Part shown: positions 12,301-26,000 of the stretch, piece after piece
How the letters are laid out: every line of letters starts with the position of its first letter
Numbering within the stretch: position 1 is the stretch's first letter
Assembly: GCA_019648995.1 (NCBI GenBank)
Contig: BLXT01005881.1
Span: 152,888 to 189,117, forward strand
Direction: 5' to 3'
DNA from: Plakobranchus ocellatus
Lineage: Eukaryota; Mollusca; Gastropoda; Plakobranchidae
Length of the DNA stretch: 36,230 bases
Notes under the pieces: model-generated
What the model saw: the letters and a program-made list of their open reading frames with translations, nothing else
The model's database searches: none
Told to the model about the DNA's origin: nothing
Translations under genes and position numbers: made by a program

Positions 12301-15300
12301 CAAATGTTGTGGTTGTAACAAACTAAAAAATGGTAATATTGATGACATCACAATGAGCATTTTAACTTTTTAAAAAGCATGCCATAATCAGATAATTTAC
12401 TTTGATTGTCTTTTCCTCAAATGTGTTGCTGGTGGCATCTTTTTCATTAGGACTATCTCTAGAAAAATAGCATAGAACTATACTGATCATCTCTTTTTTT
12501 ATTTCTGGTGATCACACTAAACTGATGATACTTATGTGGAAGTTGTACTAAATGCCTCACACCTTTATTACCTACATAGAAATAAACATAAGCATTTAAT
12601 ATATTCTAAATATTATTTTTAATTTTATGGTCAAACTGAGCAACAATAACAATTACATATCAGGATTATGTGGCCCTAAGAGGAGAGGTCTACTTTCCTA
12701 ATCTGGAATTTGAAAAGTCTGTGGTGGATTTTGGGTGTATCCTCAATGATACAGAAGTGACGCGTTACATCAATATCACCAATAATAGTCCTATGGAGGT
12801 AATGTATAATTAATATAGCAACAGTATGGAACAGATTATAGAATGGCGTGTTTTTTCGTTGAATAGAAATAAATTCAATCGAATTAAATAATGTTGAATG
12901 AGGCGATTGTTGGGCAATTACTAAGAGAAAAGAGAAATGCCCTTTCTAAAACCCTTAACGCTTGGATTTCATAAAGTACTGGAAACTCTGGATCTAAAAT
13001 ATTTTATATCATTCTAAGTATGACTATAGTTCTCTCTCCTTTGATTTTAAAATCAAGTTAATATTTACAATAATCCTTTACCACTGGACAATTTTCTATG
13101 GTCAAAGGCCATTGCTTTCCACATTTCCCCATGAATTACCAATTACCATAAAAAACCATGTATTTATTGATTGGTTCCTTTTATATTTTCTTTTCAAATG
13201 ATTTGACTTGTTACATACTTAAGAAATCATAATAAATATTCATGCTTTAAACATTTTGTATTTTTTTGGCATTACTTAGGTGCGTTACAAATGGTCCTTC
13301 CTGGTAGGAAATGTTCCCACTGCAATAAAGAAAGTTGCACGCCCCAAAGCTCAAGCTTTTGTGGAAGAAAAAATAGAGGAGGAGGAAGAAGAAGAAGAAG
13401 AAGGTGATGAAGAAGAACTAGAAGAGGAAGATCTTCCCATGGCAATTGAAGAGGAAGAAGTTGAAAGGCAAGATGAAATTGATGGAATAAAGGGGGCAGA
13501 GGAGGAGGAGGAGGAAGCTGGTGAGGAAGAAGACAATGAGGTGGAGGCAGTTGATGCACATGTGGTAAGTATTGGTTCTCCTATTGTCTTTTGGCTTCTC
13601 AATAATGAAAAGTGAGGGGGGGGGGGGGGGGAANNAGAAGACATTTTTTTACACATATCCAACACATTTCACACGCAAACAAATCTAAAAATGAAAAGCA
13701 TTCAGGATATTGAATTTTGAAGTATTTCTATCATTGTTGCAGAGCAACTTTTTTTTTTTGTTAAATTATCAGGTGTCCACTTTATATAGATTTGGATCCC
13801 ACTGCTACATTTAGGTTATTCAAACTGGTATTGTAAATGGTCAAGTCATTTATGAACATGTCTAAATGTCAATGAAGCTTTTTACAAGTTTTGTGGTAGT
13901 AAGTATAAGTTTTTACTTTACCTTAATAGAACCCAAGTCAAGACAATGTGAAAAAGACTGAAACTGATGATAATAAAGTCAAAGGTGACACCTCCAGACC
14001 AGACAGTCCAGTGGATATTGATATGCCTGAAAAGGTAAAGGAAGAAAACCATTGTTCTAGATACCATTTTAGGCCAATATTAAGAAAAGAATGAGGGCTC
14101 AATAGATACTGCATTTTCCAAAGAACTTTTTTTTATATGACAAAAAAAACCAAACAACTAACTTTAGACAACAAAATGAGATATTTTACAAGAGGACAAG
14201 CTTTGAGATATATTATTTTGGGCCATAAAGTTCCTAATATTTTTAGAATTAAATTCTGATTAAATATTTTGGCAAGACTATGCAAAGTGTGCTTTTTTTA
14301 TATTTTGAAAATGAATTTTCATAAGGATCTTGGAACAAGTATAAAGTCATTCTAAAGGAGAAGCAGTTATGTTGTTCAAAAAAAAAAGATGATTAATAAA
14401 GTTTGGTAGCATTGTGGCTCAAGATAGCTCATTTAAGAAAGAACTACATAGATAGTTTAGAAATGCTTATTTCTAGGAGTTGATATATCAGAGATGCAAA
14501 CCATACATATTTTCTATATTTATCACCCATTTTAAAGTTTGGATACCGTAATACAGATGTTTTTCCCTGAAATGGCACATTTTTAAATTTTTTGCAATAA
14601 TTGAAAATTCCCTTGTAGGTTACAGAAAAGACATTTTTAAAAGCAAAATGTCATTTGTTACCAAGCATTATGCTTATGTTTTATATAAAAGAATATGCAT
14701 ACATTTTGCTTATCCATACATATTTTAAAAATGTAGTTGGGCATTTATGACAATCAGAACATTTTTGCATCAACTTTCAACAATTGAAAATGTATAAGAA
14801 ATTGGTAAAGATATACTAATGTCCCGCAAAAATGGTCTCAATTATAGTTTCGAAATGTGAAACTTGCTGTTGTTGTAATTTCTGTTTCTTGTGAACTACT
14901 TTGCACTGGAACAAGTGGTTAAATTAGTTCTAAGTTGAAGGTTTTATTTTATTCTTTAAAGACATGAAGTGAATTTGACTTTTTATACCATAATTAAAGG
15001 CGGCTCATGGGTGTGAGCATTGGTTGGGTATATCCCCAATTGGCAGGGGGTTTGGGGGCTAGATAAGTCCCCAGTAGGGTCCAGGGACAGATTCCCTGGT
15101 AGGGGTTCAAGTCCCAGTCTGTTAATTTCTAATTTTTCTTCTAGGCTCCTTTCGCAAAATGAATGCCACAAAATATTGTCTATTGTATTCATTACCACAA
15201 ATTTTGCAAGTTCTGTAAGTTGATATTGAGCTTGATTGTTAAGGAGTTTTTTAAAATCACTTTGGCCTACATTTAGAAAATAATTATCTAGATCAACACA

Positions 15301-17029
15301 ACTGGAAAACCTTAAAATGGAATGGAAATCAGTAGCTTTGATACTAATTTCAACAAAGAATAATTTGCACGAGAAAATAATAGAGGCCACTCAACTCTCC
15401 TCAAAAACACTGAAATTCTAAAGTCCTCACAATAGTTTCATAGTGTCATCTAACTGAATGACATAGTCACAAGAAAAAGCTGTCATTCCGAATTGGTAAA
15501 TCTAATCGTGGAATTAAGCTCTCTAGAAAATAGCCTTTATTCAGTCATGAACTTTCTGATCATAAACATGTCAGTGTCACAGCCCTCACAGGGCACAGGG
15601 CAAGCCTGCTCATCACACCCCCAAGCTCTTTTTGGGAGAACCTAATGGAACAAAAAGATGATAACCTACTCCTAGTTCACAGTGGTACTTATAACGAACT
15701 GGTAATTGGTTTTAATTATTAGAAGTTAGTCTTCTTGGCTCTTTTATTAACTTTGCTAGGACCATGATTACTCATAAAAAGTAAACATTATTATAGTTTC
15801 AGGTTGAGTGAAACTTAATTTTGGAAACGTTTAGGGGCAATCATACCTCATTGATTATTTAAGTATTGAAGGGCTTGCAAACAAAAGAGAAAGCTTCAGA
15901 TTCCAGAGGGTTGCCGTTGACTGTGCAGCAAAAGATGAGTTGGAAAATGATTCACACAGACAGGGCTGATGGGGTGAGAAAGCGAAAGTATGGGTGTGCG
16001 GGTGTGCCCGGCCTTCTTGTCTGATGAATAGGACAAGACAATGCTTTCCTTGGTCACAGCCCAGCTCATGCCTCTCGCTATTTTCTTGTTAATTGCAGGT
16101 CGCTGTAAAGGAACTTGGTTGGGAGAGCTACACCTGTGGTAGGGCAGTAGCTGGTGGCCTCTTCCTTCAGCATAATAGTAGTTGAGCCTGCCCTTGGCAT
16201 TTATACTTTTCTATGTTGGGGTTTTACATTATAGAGGAGAGGGGATTGTTATTTCTCTCTCTATTTTTTTTAGAAATTGATATTTTTAGAAATTAATTTA
16301 TGTTGGTCGTTGCAGGCAGGTCAGGCCCCAGCCAATCTGGTTGGGCATTGCCCACCGTGCCCATTGAGATGAGCTACTGTTGCTTGTAACATAATGGTTT
16401 TTTTTTTCATCGGGTATAAAACATAACAACAATTTCCAAATTTTTCTTTTACCACTGAATTGGGGTTTATATTTTGTATTCAGGGTCAACTGGATGAAGA
16501 GGAGAAATCTGACAACGAAGAGAAAGAGAAAGACAGAGAGCAATCCATCTCTGTGCTAGGTTCTCGCCTATCTCTGAGAATGGATGAAGATGAAGCCCTC
16601 AGATCAAATAGAGTGCTGACTGCGTTGTTGGAGGCAGATGAAGACATTACTCCAGAAATTGGAATAGAAGAGGTAAGCTGAAGAAAACATTAACGCTACA
16701 TGGTTATGAATGAAACAAATGTGAAATTTAAAAATGCTTGACAGTCTAAAACACCATTACTTGAATTTATAATGAAAAAACAAAAAGGGACAGTTGTTTC
16801 ATTGGCTTGACAAAATTACATTTGCATCTTTCTTCATATTTTTCACGAGAGCAATTTTTTAAAGAGTAGACAAATGTAGGTATAATAAAAATATAAAAGT
16901 AAAAATTTCCAAAAGAATACAAAGTATTTTTAATAAAACATGCCTATGTTTTATAAACTACTTTCAAAAATAGCCTTAAAAATGAATAGTGGACAACATT
17001 TGCATATTTTTATTTTTCTTTTTTCTTTC

Positions 17030-17062
<33 letters not shown>

Positions 17063-20000
17063 TGGAGGGAGGGGGAGGTAGGGAAGGCAAAATGTTGGTG
17101 TTTTGTGAAATCCTTTGTATTTAAAAAATAAACAAGCAAAAAAATACCAAAAACAATAAAGCCATTACAGAATCCATATGTTTAGTAACATATAGATTTT
17201 ATGATATCAAAGAAATTAGTAAGTATTGGTAAAAACTTCTAGGTGAAAAAAAATGTTGCAAGAATTTTTTTTCATATAGGAGAAAATCTTTAATCTTCAA
17301 CGATTTACAGCCACAATTGTTAATGTGTAGATTTTAAATTGTTTTTTTTTCCTTAGGTTTTTGATATCCTGCCACTATATGGATGTTTGCAACCAGGCGA
17401 TACGGAACAGGTGACCTTCACCTTCTATGGCCATGCTGACATCTGGGGTGAAGTCAAGGCCATATGTGAGGTTGAAGGAGGCCCGACGTATGAGCTGAAA
17501 ATGACTGGAGAGGCATCTCTGGTTGAATATAAATTCAATACCAAAGAAATTAACTATGACAAAGTGGTGAGTATCAGTACATATTGCATTGCTAATATGA
17601 AGAAGAAAAGTGCCAAAGATGGGTTGATTAAATTATATGTAGGCCTACAAAAATTTTTTCATGAGATTATTTATATTTTTGGTTTAAAGAAAATGCTTTT
17701 TATTCAAAATATTTAAGCCCTTGAAGTAAAAACTTTGGCAAAACAAAATTTAATGCACATTGGAGCTATCAGACATAAGCAAGATACTTAGAAATTTGCA
17801 GGTTGAACTTAAAAAAAAGATAGTTTGCAAGCTTATACAGTGAAACAATAAGGATATCTATCCTGTAGGAACAGTAGGATATAGACCTCTCCTGAAGTAG
17901 CAATTAGATCTAGACGCCAAATAATTTTACCACCAACATTTGGTCTTTCCTAATCTATCTAAATTTAGTTATTATTTTTCATTGGTTACAAATCTAAAGA
18001 TGACTTTTTTTAACTTAAGGATAATTAACTTCACACGGCATAGAATTTTGCTTCCTGAGCGCTACTTTAGTTAGAAAAAACATTTCTGGGCAAAGCAGAC
18101 CCAGCTGCCTCCTATCAGCACCTTATCAATCCCCTGGGACAGGCTAACTTGTGGTCAACCTCATGCATTGTATTCACGTAGTGCATGAGCAAGCATCAGT
18201 TTTTATACCATTTCATTTGTAACAAGCACAAACTCACTCCTATTTGTGCCTACTTCTTTAAGATACAATCCACAGGAAATTTTTCTGGTAACATTCTGGA
18301 AAAGCCTTGCATTTATAACTTTGTTAACAAAAGTAGTATATGATTTATCTCACAATTTCCTAAAGAGTGCCTTAAACTGAAGGAAATGCAGATGTAGCAA
18401 ACAGATAAAATTTGAAAAAGGATAATAGTCACTGAGGCAGCCAGGATAGCAAAGTCAAACTTATACAGACAAGCAGTCAGAGATTCTAATTCTCTTGGAA
18501 AAATGTCAACAACAATTGTTATTATGACGATCATGAAAATTTTTACCATAAAGGAATAAAGATTGTAAAAAAATTCTAAAGTATCTACATTAGTGGAACA
18601 GAAGCTTGGTGAGTATTTCAGAAAATATTACCAAAAATCTTGCTTGTAATAGACTTATGTGAAGTTGTTGGGTTCTATAAAAAATAGATAAAACTCCATA
18701 ACATACTTTGAAAACATTGAAAGCAGATTGTTCTAATCGACCAATTCCCTTTTGACAGATGTATGATCAAGTGGCCACATCATCCATCACCTTGATCAAC
18801 ACTGGCAAAGTAGGCTTCCAGTTTTCTGCAATCAATATGGATCCTGCATTACAGAAACGTCCATTGCCTGGACAACCTGTGATGGTGCCACACTCGGTAG
18901 GCATTTTAAAAAAATAGTACTCTGTGGTTTATTACAAAAAATGACTAAAGTATAGAGCACGACTGATTGTAACTTGGAGTTTTTTGGTTTAAACCACTTG
19001 AGTGTATAAAGTTTCTGCTGTTGGTGCATTATATCTGTTAGGATGATTGAGATGCATAGCAAATAAAAATGAAACTTTAGTCTATTATCTTGAAGTCAGT
19101 CTGAATGAGGCAGATGTTGCATGTAATACTTTTGAGAAAAAAGGATTTTGAATTTTTTTTTCCATCTCTTTTAGCACAAAATTGTAAAGCTTAGCACCAA
19201 ATCTGGCCCCCCTCAGACTTTTTTTCTGTTTCTTAATCTAAAAAATGTTAATCAAAGGAGAATGATTCCATGATGACAGAAAGAATGCCATCCAAGCTGT
19301 TAAAGACTGTTTAAGGGCCCCTTTGGAAAAGTTTTTTTTTCAAAGACTTTTGAAGGTCAAAAGGAGATGGCACAAATATCTTATTTTGCAGGGTGGTTAT
19401 GTAGAAGTAGGTGCGGCAAGTTAAAAAGTTCTATATTTATTCCTTCATTTTGAGACCAAGGACTTCTTGAACCTCCTTTGTATATCCCCTATTGAGTTGT
19501 AACTATTACAAAGCTAGTCAAATGCATTTTCTGGCTGCATTAATAGTAGAGGCGTTCAAAATATGACCTTCCTCTTATTTTGATTTTGATGGGTCAAGAG
19601 AAAATTTCCATAATGGGTGCTGCAGGTAGAGACTGATTGAGACCTGGTATTCAAACCATGTTATCTTCAACACTCTATATGCAGACTTCTTTATGAGCAA
19701 GGAAGACTTCATAAAATTTGATCATATTGATGCTACAAACTTTATATTTGGTATCCTATTTTTCGCTTTTTGTCATGAGCTAAAAGTGACTTTTGTAAAC
19801 TTTGTAGTGTTGAAAGCAAGATAATGTAATGCTAAATCTTTGCCAAGATACTGGCAATTGAAGTTGTTTAAAGCATGGCAAAAAAAAAAAAAAAAAAAAA
19901 AANNNNNNNNNNNNNNNNNNNNNNNNNNNNNNNNNNNNNNNNNNNNNNNNNNNNNNNNNNNNNNNNNNNNNNNNNNNNNNNNNNNNNNNNNNNNNNNNNN

Positions 20001-23000
20001 NNNNNNNNNNNNNNNNNNNNNNNNNNNNNNNNNNNNNNNNNNNNNNNNNNNNNNNNNNNNNNNNNNNNNNNATACTTCTATTTGTTATGTCATCTGGGCC
20101 AAACAGTGTCAAGCAATTGATTTTAAAGTTAGCACTAAAAGTGCATTTTTACTCTTTCGTATTTAAGAAAACAGTTTGTGTACAAACTCATCCATTTTTT
20201 GGTTTTTCATGCTGCAAACAGGTATCAATTAGGTGAACTGCTAATGTGTTTTCTTTTCTTGCATCTAGGGTTACATTGAGCCGTTTAAAGAGCAAGAAAT
20301 AGAGCTCAAGTTTCTGCCAGGCATGCCAGACATTTTTCGTAAAACCTTTCAAATCCAGGTTGCTCACTTTGAACCAGACTCCATTAGTCTCTCTGGAGAA
20401 GGTGAGTCTCTTCAATCACACCAAATATTCAGTTAACTATAGTGGGAAATTTTACAAGTAGCTGAAATATTTCTTAGTTGCACAAAGAACAGTACAAAAC
20501 CTTTTCTCTGCATTCTGGAACTTTATGTAAGTCCTTTATCTATTTATTCATGGATTTATAGTTGTAGCTAAAAGCTTAACTCTAAATTTGAGACATTTTT
20601 TGTTTGATAGGGTGCCAACACTTGCTAAATCTATCTAGCTCTTGACTCAGCTCTAGCTTTGCCTTCTCTATCTTCAATCTATATCTAGTTCAACATCATC
20701 TTAAAATCGAGCTTGGGAAAAAAATGCCTTTTTGCAGAAGCTTCCTCAATTTAATGTAGCTGTACTATGTCATTTTCATTGTGAGAACCATATTCCACAA
20801 GTGAATCGATTACTTCTTCTTTCACCATAATATTTTTAAAGCTGCATTTGAGCCATATTGTTAACACCTGGCTGATCTCTTAGACTACAAAAACACTGTG
20901 AAAATGCACTAGAATTATTTTTAGCCTTCAAGAAGCAAGAGAGTGAAATAATGCCACTATGTTGCTGACAGCATCTGCAAAAAAAAAAAAAATTGGAAAA
21001 TCACCTAAGTTAAATTAAAGAATGAGAAAATGAAATAAGCTTATCAGAAAAAAATGATTATACAAGTTTTTTCCCCCCTCTTCTTATGGTTTATGTAATA
21101 TACTTAGGGCAAGCATGTTATTGTCAGCACAAAGTTTACAATTATTATATATTATTATTTTGTACCAAATGTTATAGTATCCTGTGACGAAAAAATAACT
21201 TTGTGTATAAAATTATATTTTTACTTAAATTTGTACAAATCTGATGTCAAAGTTGCAATTTAGATTATTTGATGTTATAACTTTCCAGCTTTCACTTTGA
21301 TTTAAAGGTTTTATTGTTACATTGTTCTATTTTTTTGTGTCTAGGTGTGTTCCCTCGTGTGTCACTAGACTTGCCACGCTTGGCAGACAGTGGAGGAATA
21401 TATAGTGCATGGGAGCAGGAAGCACGAGCCAATCTTGCTGTGCAGCAGCTTAAAATGTTAACTTTGAAGTCTGGGCCTGGTGGAGGAGAAATTAAGGAGG
21501 AATCAATGAAAGTAGTCAATGTGGATGAAAATGGAACAGAAATTGATGACACAGGAGTTGAAGCTGGAATGGGGCTGATTATGGAGGAAGCTCAGGTGAG
21601 AGATGTAAATCAGGCCATAGTTGGAAATTTAAGCTTTAGTGTTTATGATCCACCTAAATGATAATTGATCTTTTGTCATGTAATAGACTCAGAAATATCT
21701 TATCATTTTCTGCCGTTATTTGTCATCCATTTTTTGTTCAACCCAAAACAAATATTAAGTTATGGGTGTTTTTATATATTATGTATATCGCTGATATCAT
21801 TTTGTTTAGAGACCATTCACTTTTAAGTCATCTTTGATATTTTGGTGAGATATTTGTTAACTATTAATTTAGAAGCTTAAGTAAAGTGATAAGGGGATAC
21901 TTTACATTATTCTCTGTTTTGAAAAATTGTATGTATATATAATTATATACATTTCCCAAGATATAGAAGGAGACAAAGAGATGCAATGTTGCATATTTTA
22001 TTTAGCATCTTTTCTCTTTGAAGTAGTCCAATTTTACTATGCTATTGCATATCATCATCATCATCAGGTACCTTGTCTGGAACAGACATTGGCGATCCTG
22101 TTCCCGCACTCAAACCTATTCAGTTAACCTGACAATTGAATATAGCATATAATTGAAACAGTTAGTGGATATTAAGAAAAAACTGTCATAACTACTAATT
22201 CATGCTTTCTATCCAAGTGTTAGAGCATTTGTATGGTTAAGAATGAAAGTGAAGAAAGTCAATAAAGTAGACTTTGGTTGAAATTTTTCTTTGAAAACTT
22301 TCAGCAAGTTGCCACATAAACAATATTTCATGACGTACTTTATTGATTTTGGAGTCTTAGTACTTCTGAAATATTCATGAACTTGATTTATTTTAAATTA
22401 TCTTATTTTATGTAACTTATGTTTCATTCTCAACTTCAAAGCAATCAAGTAAATCTGTCACACAGACTTCTTAGTATTGTCCAGAACTAAGACATTTAAA
22501 ATTTCCAAGACAGGAATGATTTAAAATTTACAAATAATTTTTATTGCGGCCAGACAGCAGCAATTTACGTCCATGAAATATTCAGTGAATTTAAACCATT
22601 GCAAAAAGATATGAAACAAAAGTAGACCTTTGTGGTGTCATCTATTTTGTCTGCATAGCAAAGTAATATTGAGTAGAATTGCAAAAAAAGCCCTTGTTGA
22701 AATAATCAATATCTATAACTAAAGATAGTTATGTGGAATTGGTTGCAAGATTTACCACTTCTCATTATTGCTTCTGCAAGAAGCCAACAAACGGGTTCAT
22801 TATTGAATGACAACAAAACAATGGAAAAGGAAATTTTTAAAAACTGCATGCAGCATACATGAAAAAAACCAAACCACAAAGCATTCGATTCATTTAAGAA
22901 TTTTAGGGCATTAATAATACCAATTAATAAAAAGAGTAAACATTTGCAATAAAAAATGTTAATAATATGGATTACCTATTTAAAACACAAATATTGGTTT

Positions 23001-26000
23001 CATCAAAATTGAAATACTCGAATGCTACATGTAGTCTATTTTATTATATCAGAGCAAATGCTGGATCATTCTGAAACCCTAAAAAATCTCTGGGCAGCAG
23101 AAATATGATTTTTTTTTAAAACAGATTAAAAATATTTCATTGATGTACAGAAAAACTAACAGCTTATTTGTGATAGAGACAAAACAAAAAGATAGTTTCA
23201 TCAGAGAGGAACAACTTTAATTTTGAAGACACTGTCAGCAAATAAGAGCCTGATTACTTGATGTTTAGTAATTTCAAGTTTAATTCCCTTTTGTCTTGAG
23301 GCAATGGATGATAGTTTTTGTTACTCTTTTTATTTTAATGTAAAAATAGAATGTAAAAAAAAAAAATTGTGTCAAAGCTAAAATATATTAGTCAGTTGGA
23401 CTAAGAGGGTTTTGTTTGATCAGTACTTGCTGTAAGTTTGTCTGGTTTTAGAGAAGATATAATTACTGATTATATAAATGTATTAAGTTTTTTCCTTCTT
23501 TTTTGTTTTAAATGTAAAGAATTTTTTTGAAATGTGTTTTTGTCTTGCCATGACCTAAATTTCCTTTTGTGGTCTTTATCTTTAAAGTCAGGTTTTAGCA
23601 TGAATTGTTTGCATTATACATATTATGTGTTTATGTCTATTGGCTCTAGGTCTAGTCTCAGAAGGGCTGCTCTTTGATAAAGCCATGTTTACTTGTAATA
23701 TTCAGTCAAATTCTAAATCTGCACAGTTAAGCCTATTTTTAGTTTAACAGTGCTATTATCATTTTTAGCTTTGTTTACTTATTTTAGGTCTAGTCATGTC
23801 TAGATTTTTGAAAGTTTAAAAACATTGTTTACAGGAAATTGTTAGTTCAGAACATAGAGACCAGATAAGCTTGGGATAACTTCCAGAGATGTTTACATAT
23901 CAAGGAGGAGAAAATGAGACTATTTGGCTTGTTGATATTTTGATAAATTCTACTTTTTTCTGGCATGCATCATTTGGGTAATATTGACCAAATTAGCCTG
24001 GGTATTACCTACCTAGTATTTTCTGGAATTTGTAGGCAGTGGGTATAAAAAAAAATGGTTGAGAGATTGTAAAGAAGATTGCTGATAGATAGACTGCTGA
24101 TGTATGTAAATTTATAATATATGGAATCTTGAATTTTCCCATGCTGTACTTCAATTGTTCTCCATTTAAATCAATATAAATTTTCAGCAAGATTTGGATT
24201 GATTTGAGTTCTTAAGTCTCTCTAAAAAAAAATTCTTGTCTCAGGCAGTGTTCAGTAGCCCTACAACTCGATAGCACAAAGCCATTCATGACATAAGACT
24301 ATTCTCTCCTTCACTGTTTTTTTCCCCCCATGATATTCAGATTTTTCAAGGTTTTGCTGTCTGTATTAGAGTTTTTTTTTTTTTCTGTGAGTCCATTTTA
24401 AGAGGAAAAAAATAATAATATGCCAATTTCAAATTTTTTATTTTATTTTTATTTCTTATTTCATTACTTTAATATTTTGTGCTTGTAGAAGTTTAACAAA
24501 CTGTTGGGCTATGATATGATTTAGTAATAGGTGAAATAAGTTTTCTTCTGACTTACTATGTGTATCAAAGCAATGAAATTTAATGTACATTCAACTAACA
24601 GTTAAAACTGTCATGGACATTTATTCACTTTCTTTGCATAATACTAGTACAATGGTTTCATACATGATTATGAGGAAATAAATGTTGCTGATGCTATTTT
24701 AAAACTCTCAACTTTTTAAGGTTACAAAGCAGGGAGAAGTTTCTCCAAAGATTACTGGTGCTACAAAAAGTGTATCTGGGAACATATCCAAATCTTTATC
24801 ATTCAAAGAGTCCAGGACCGTGACCTTTGATGATCATGTTTCAGTGCAGGAAGAGGAGGCAAAGGTTTCCTAGAAAATTATTTATGTGACAATTTCTGTG
24901 ATTGCTGCTTTTTCTAAGTAATTTTTCAGTGTTCTCTTTTTGACCTTGGTTGACCAATTCTTTAAAAAATGAAATGGCTCTCACAAGGAGATTTCAAGCT
25001 TTAAATTTGTTTCTTGCATAAGCTTTAAAATCTTTTCCTTTAGGTTTAGGAGGGTTTTTAGATATTTGAATACGTTTTTTTAGGTTTTTGTGTTATTCTT
25101 ATCTGTCTATCATTTGTCTGTGCGTTTTTTTTTTAAATTTTGTTTGGTTTTCTTGGAACATTTGTTTGGAATTATTTGCTCTAGCGATAAAAATTTATGA
25201 TGGGGAAATATGTCATGTGAAGTTGGCAGTACGATTTTCAAATTGTGAAACAAAATTGCATTCTCATCAAATCCGGCCTTGGTCTAATTCACTTATGAGT
25301 ATATCGTCATGGTGCTGCCAATATTGCCTAACTCATTTTTGGCGTAATGGAGAAAATGGAGTTTAAGTGATTTTAAAAGCCAAAACAAAACCAATAATGC
25401 AGAAATAGAAATCATTAATTATAAAAAATTGGTCCGGCACTTTAATTTTTTTCTTATATCAGATGATATGTAGTAATATATCTAAAAAAGGTATCATTCG
25501 ATTTTTGCCTAAATCAGAGTTAGGCAGTATTGGCAGCACCATGACGATATGGTCTTTGACTTGGCATTTCTACAAGCTATAAAATTAATTTTGCATGCTA
25601 TGAAAGAAGAGCACCTAGATTTTCTCATGGCACTATTTATACACCCACAACAGAGTTCTGGAATTATGGGTTTGAATTAAATTGCTTTGGTTGAAAAAAG
25701 TGATGTCAGAATCAGCATGTTCATCATCTTCCTCATCATAAATATTCACAACAAACTTTTTTTTAGTTGTGCATGCCACTTTGATGAATTTTTGTTGAAT
25801 TGATGTGTTAAAAAGTAAGGTTTTTTTTTTCTTTGTTTTCTCTTTTTATATTTAAGAAAACTTAAACTTAACGATTTATTGTATCCTTGGTTTATTTGCA
25901 ATTCTGTGTCAGCTTTTTATCGTTAATGTGATATTGATTATTCAACAATATTTTCACCAATGATCATTGTAAATGAAATCAGACTTAACAATAAGAAAAA

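Noticed and set aside
13272..13665. Antisense proline/leucine-rich and serine-rich frames
   Set aside because: Shadows of the Glu-rich codons of exon 15, which read as Pro/Leu/Ser repeats on the other strand.
14998..15125. Functional tRNA gene
   Set aside because: A B box is present, but the hairpins do not form a cloverleaf, the T stem has only three pairs and the A-box spacing is too long.
14983..15390. 135-codon antisense frame over the GC-rich element
   Set aside because: No recognisable domain and no coding evidence; more likely chance openness across a repeat-like element.
25088..25366. 92-codon frame in the exon 22-23 intron
   Set aside because: It runs into one arm of the MITE, is unlike HYDIN and has no supporting splice sites.
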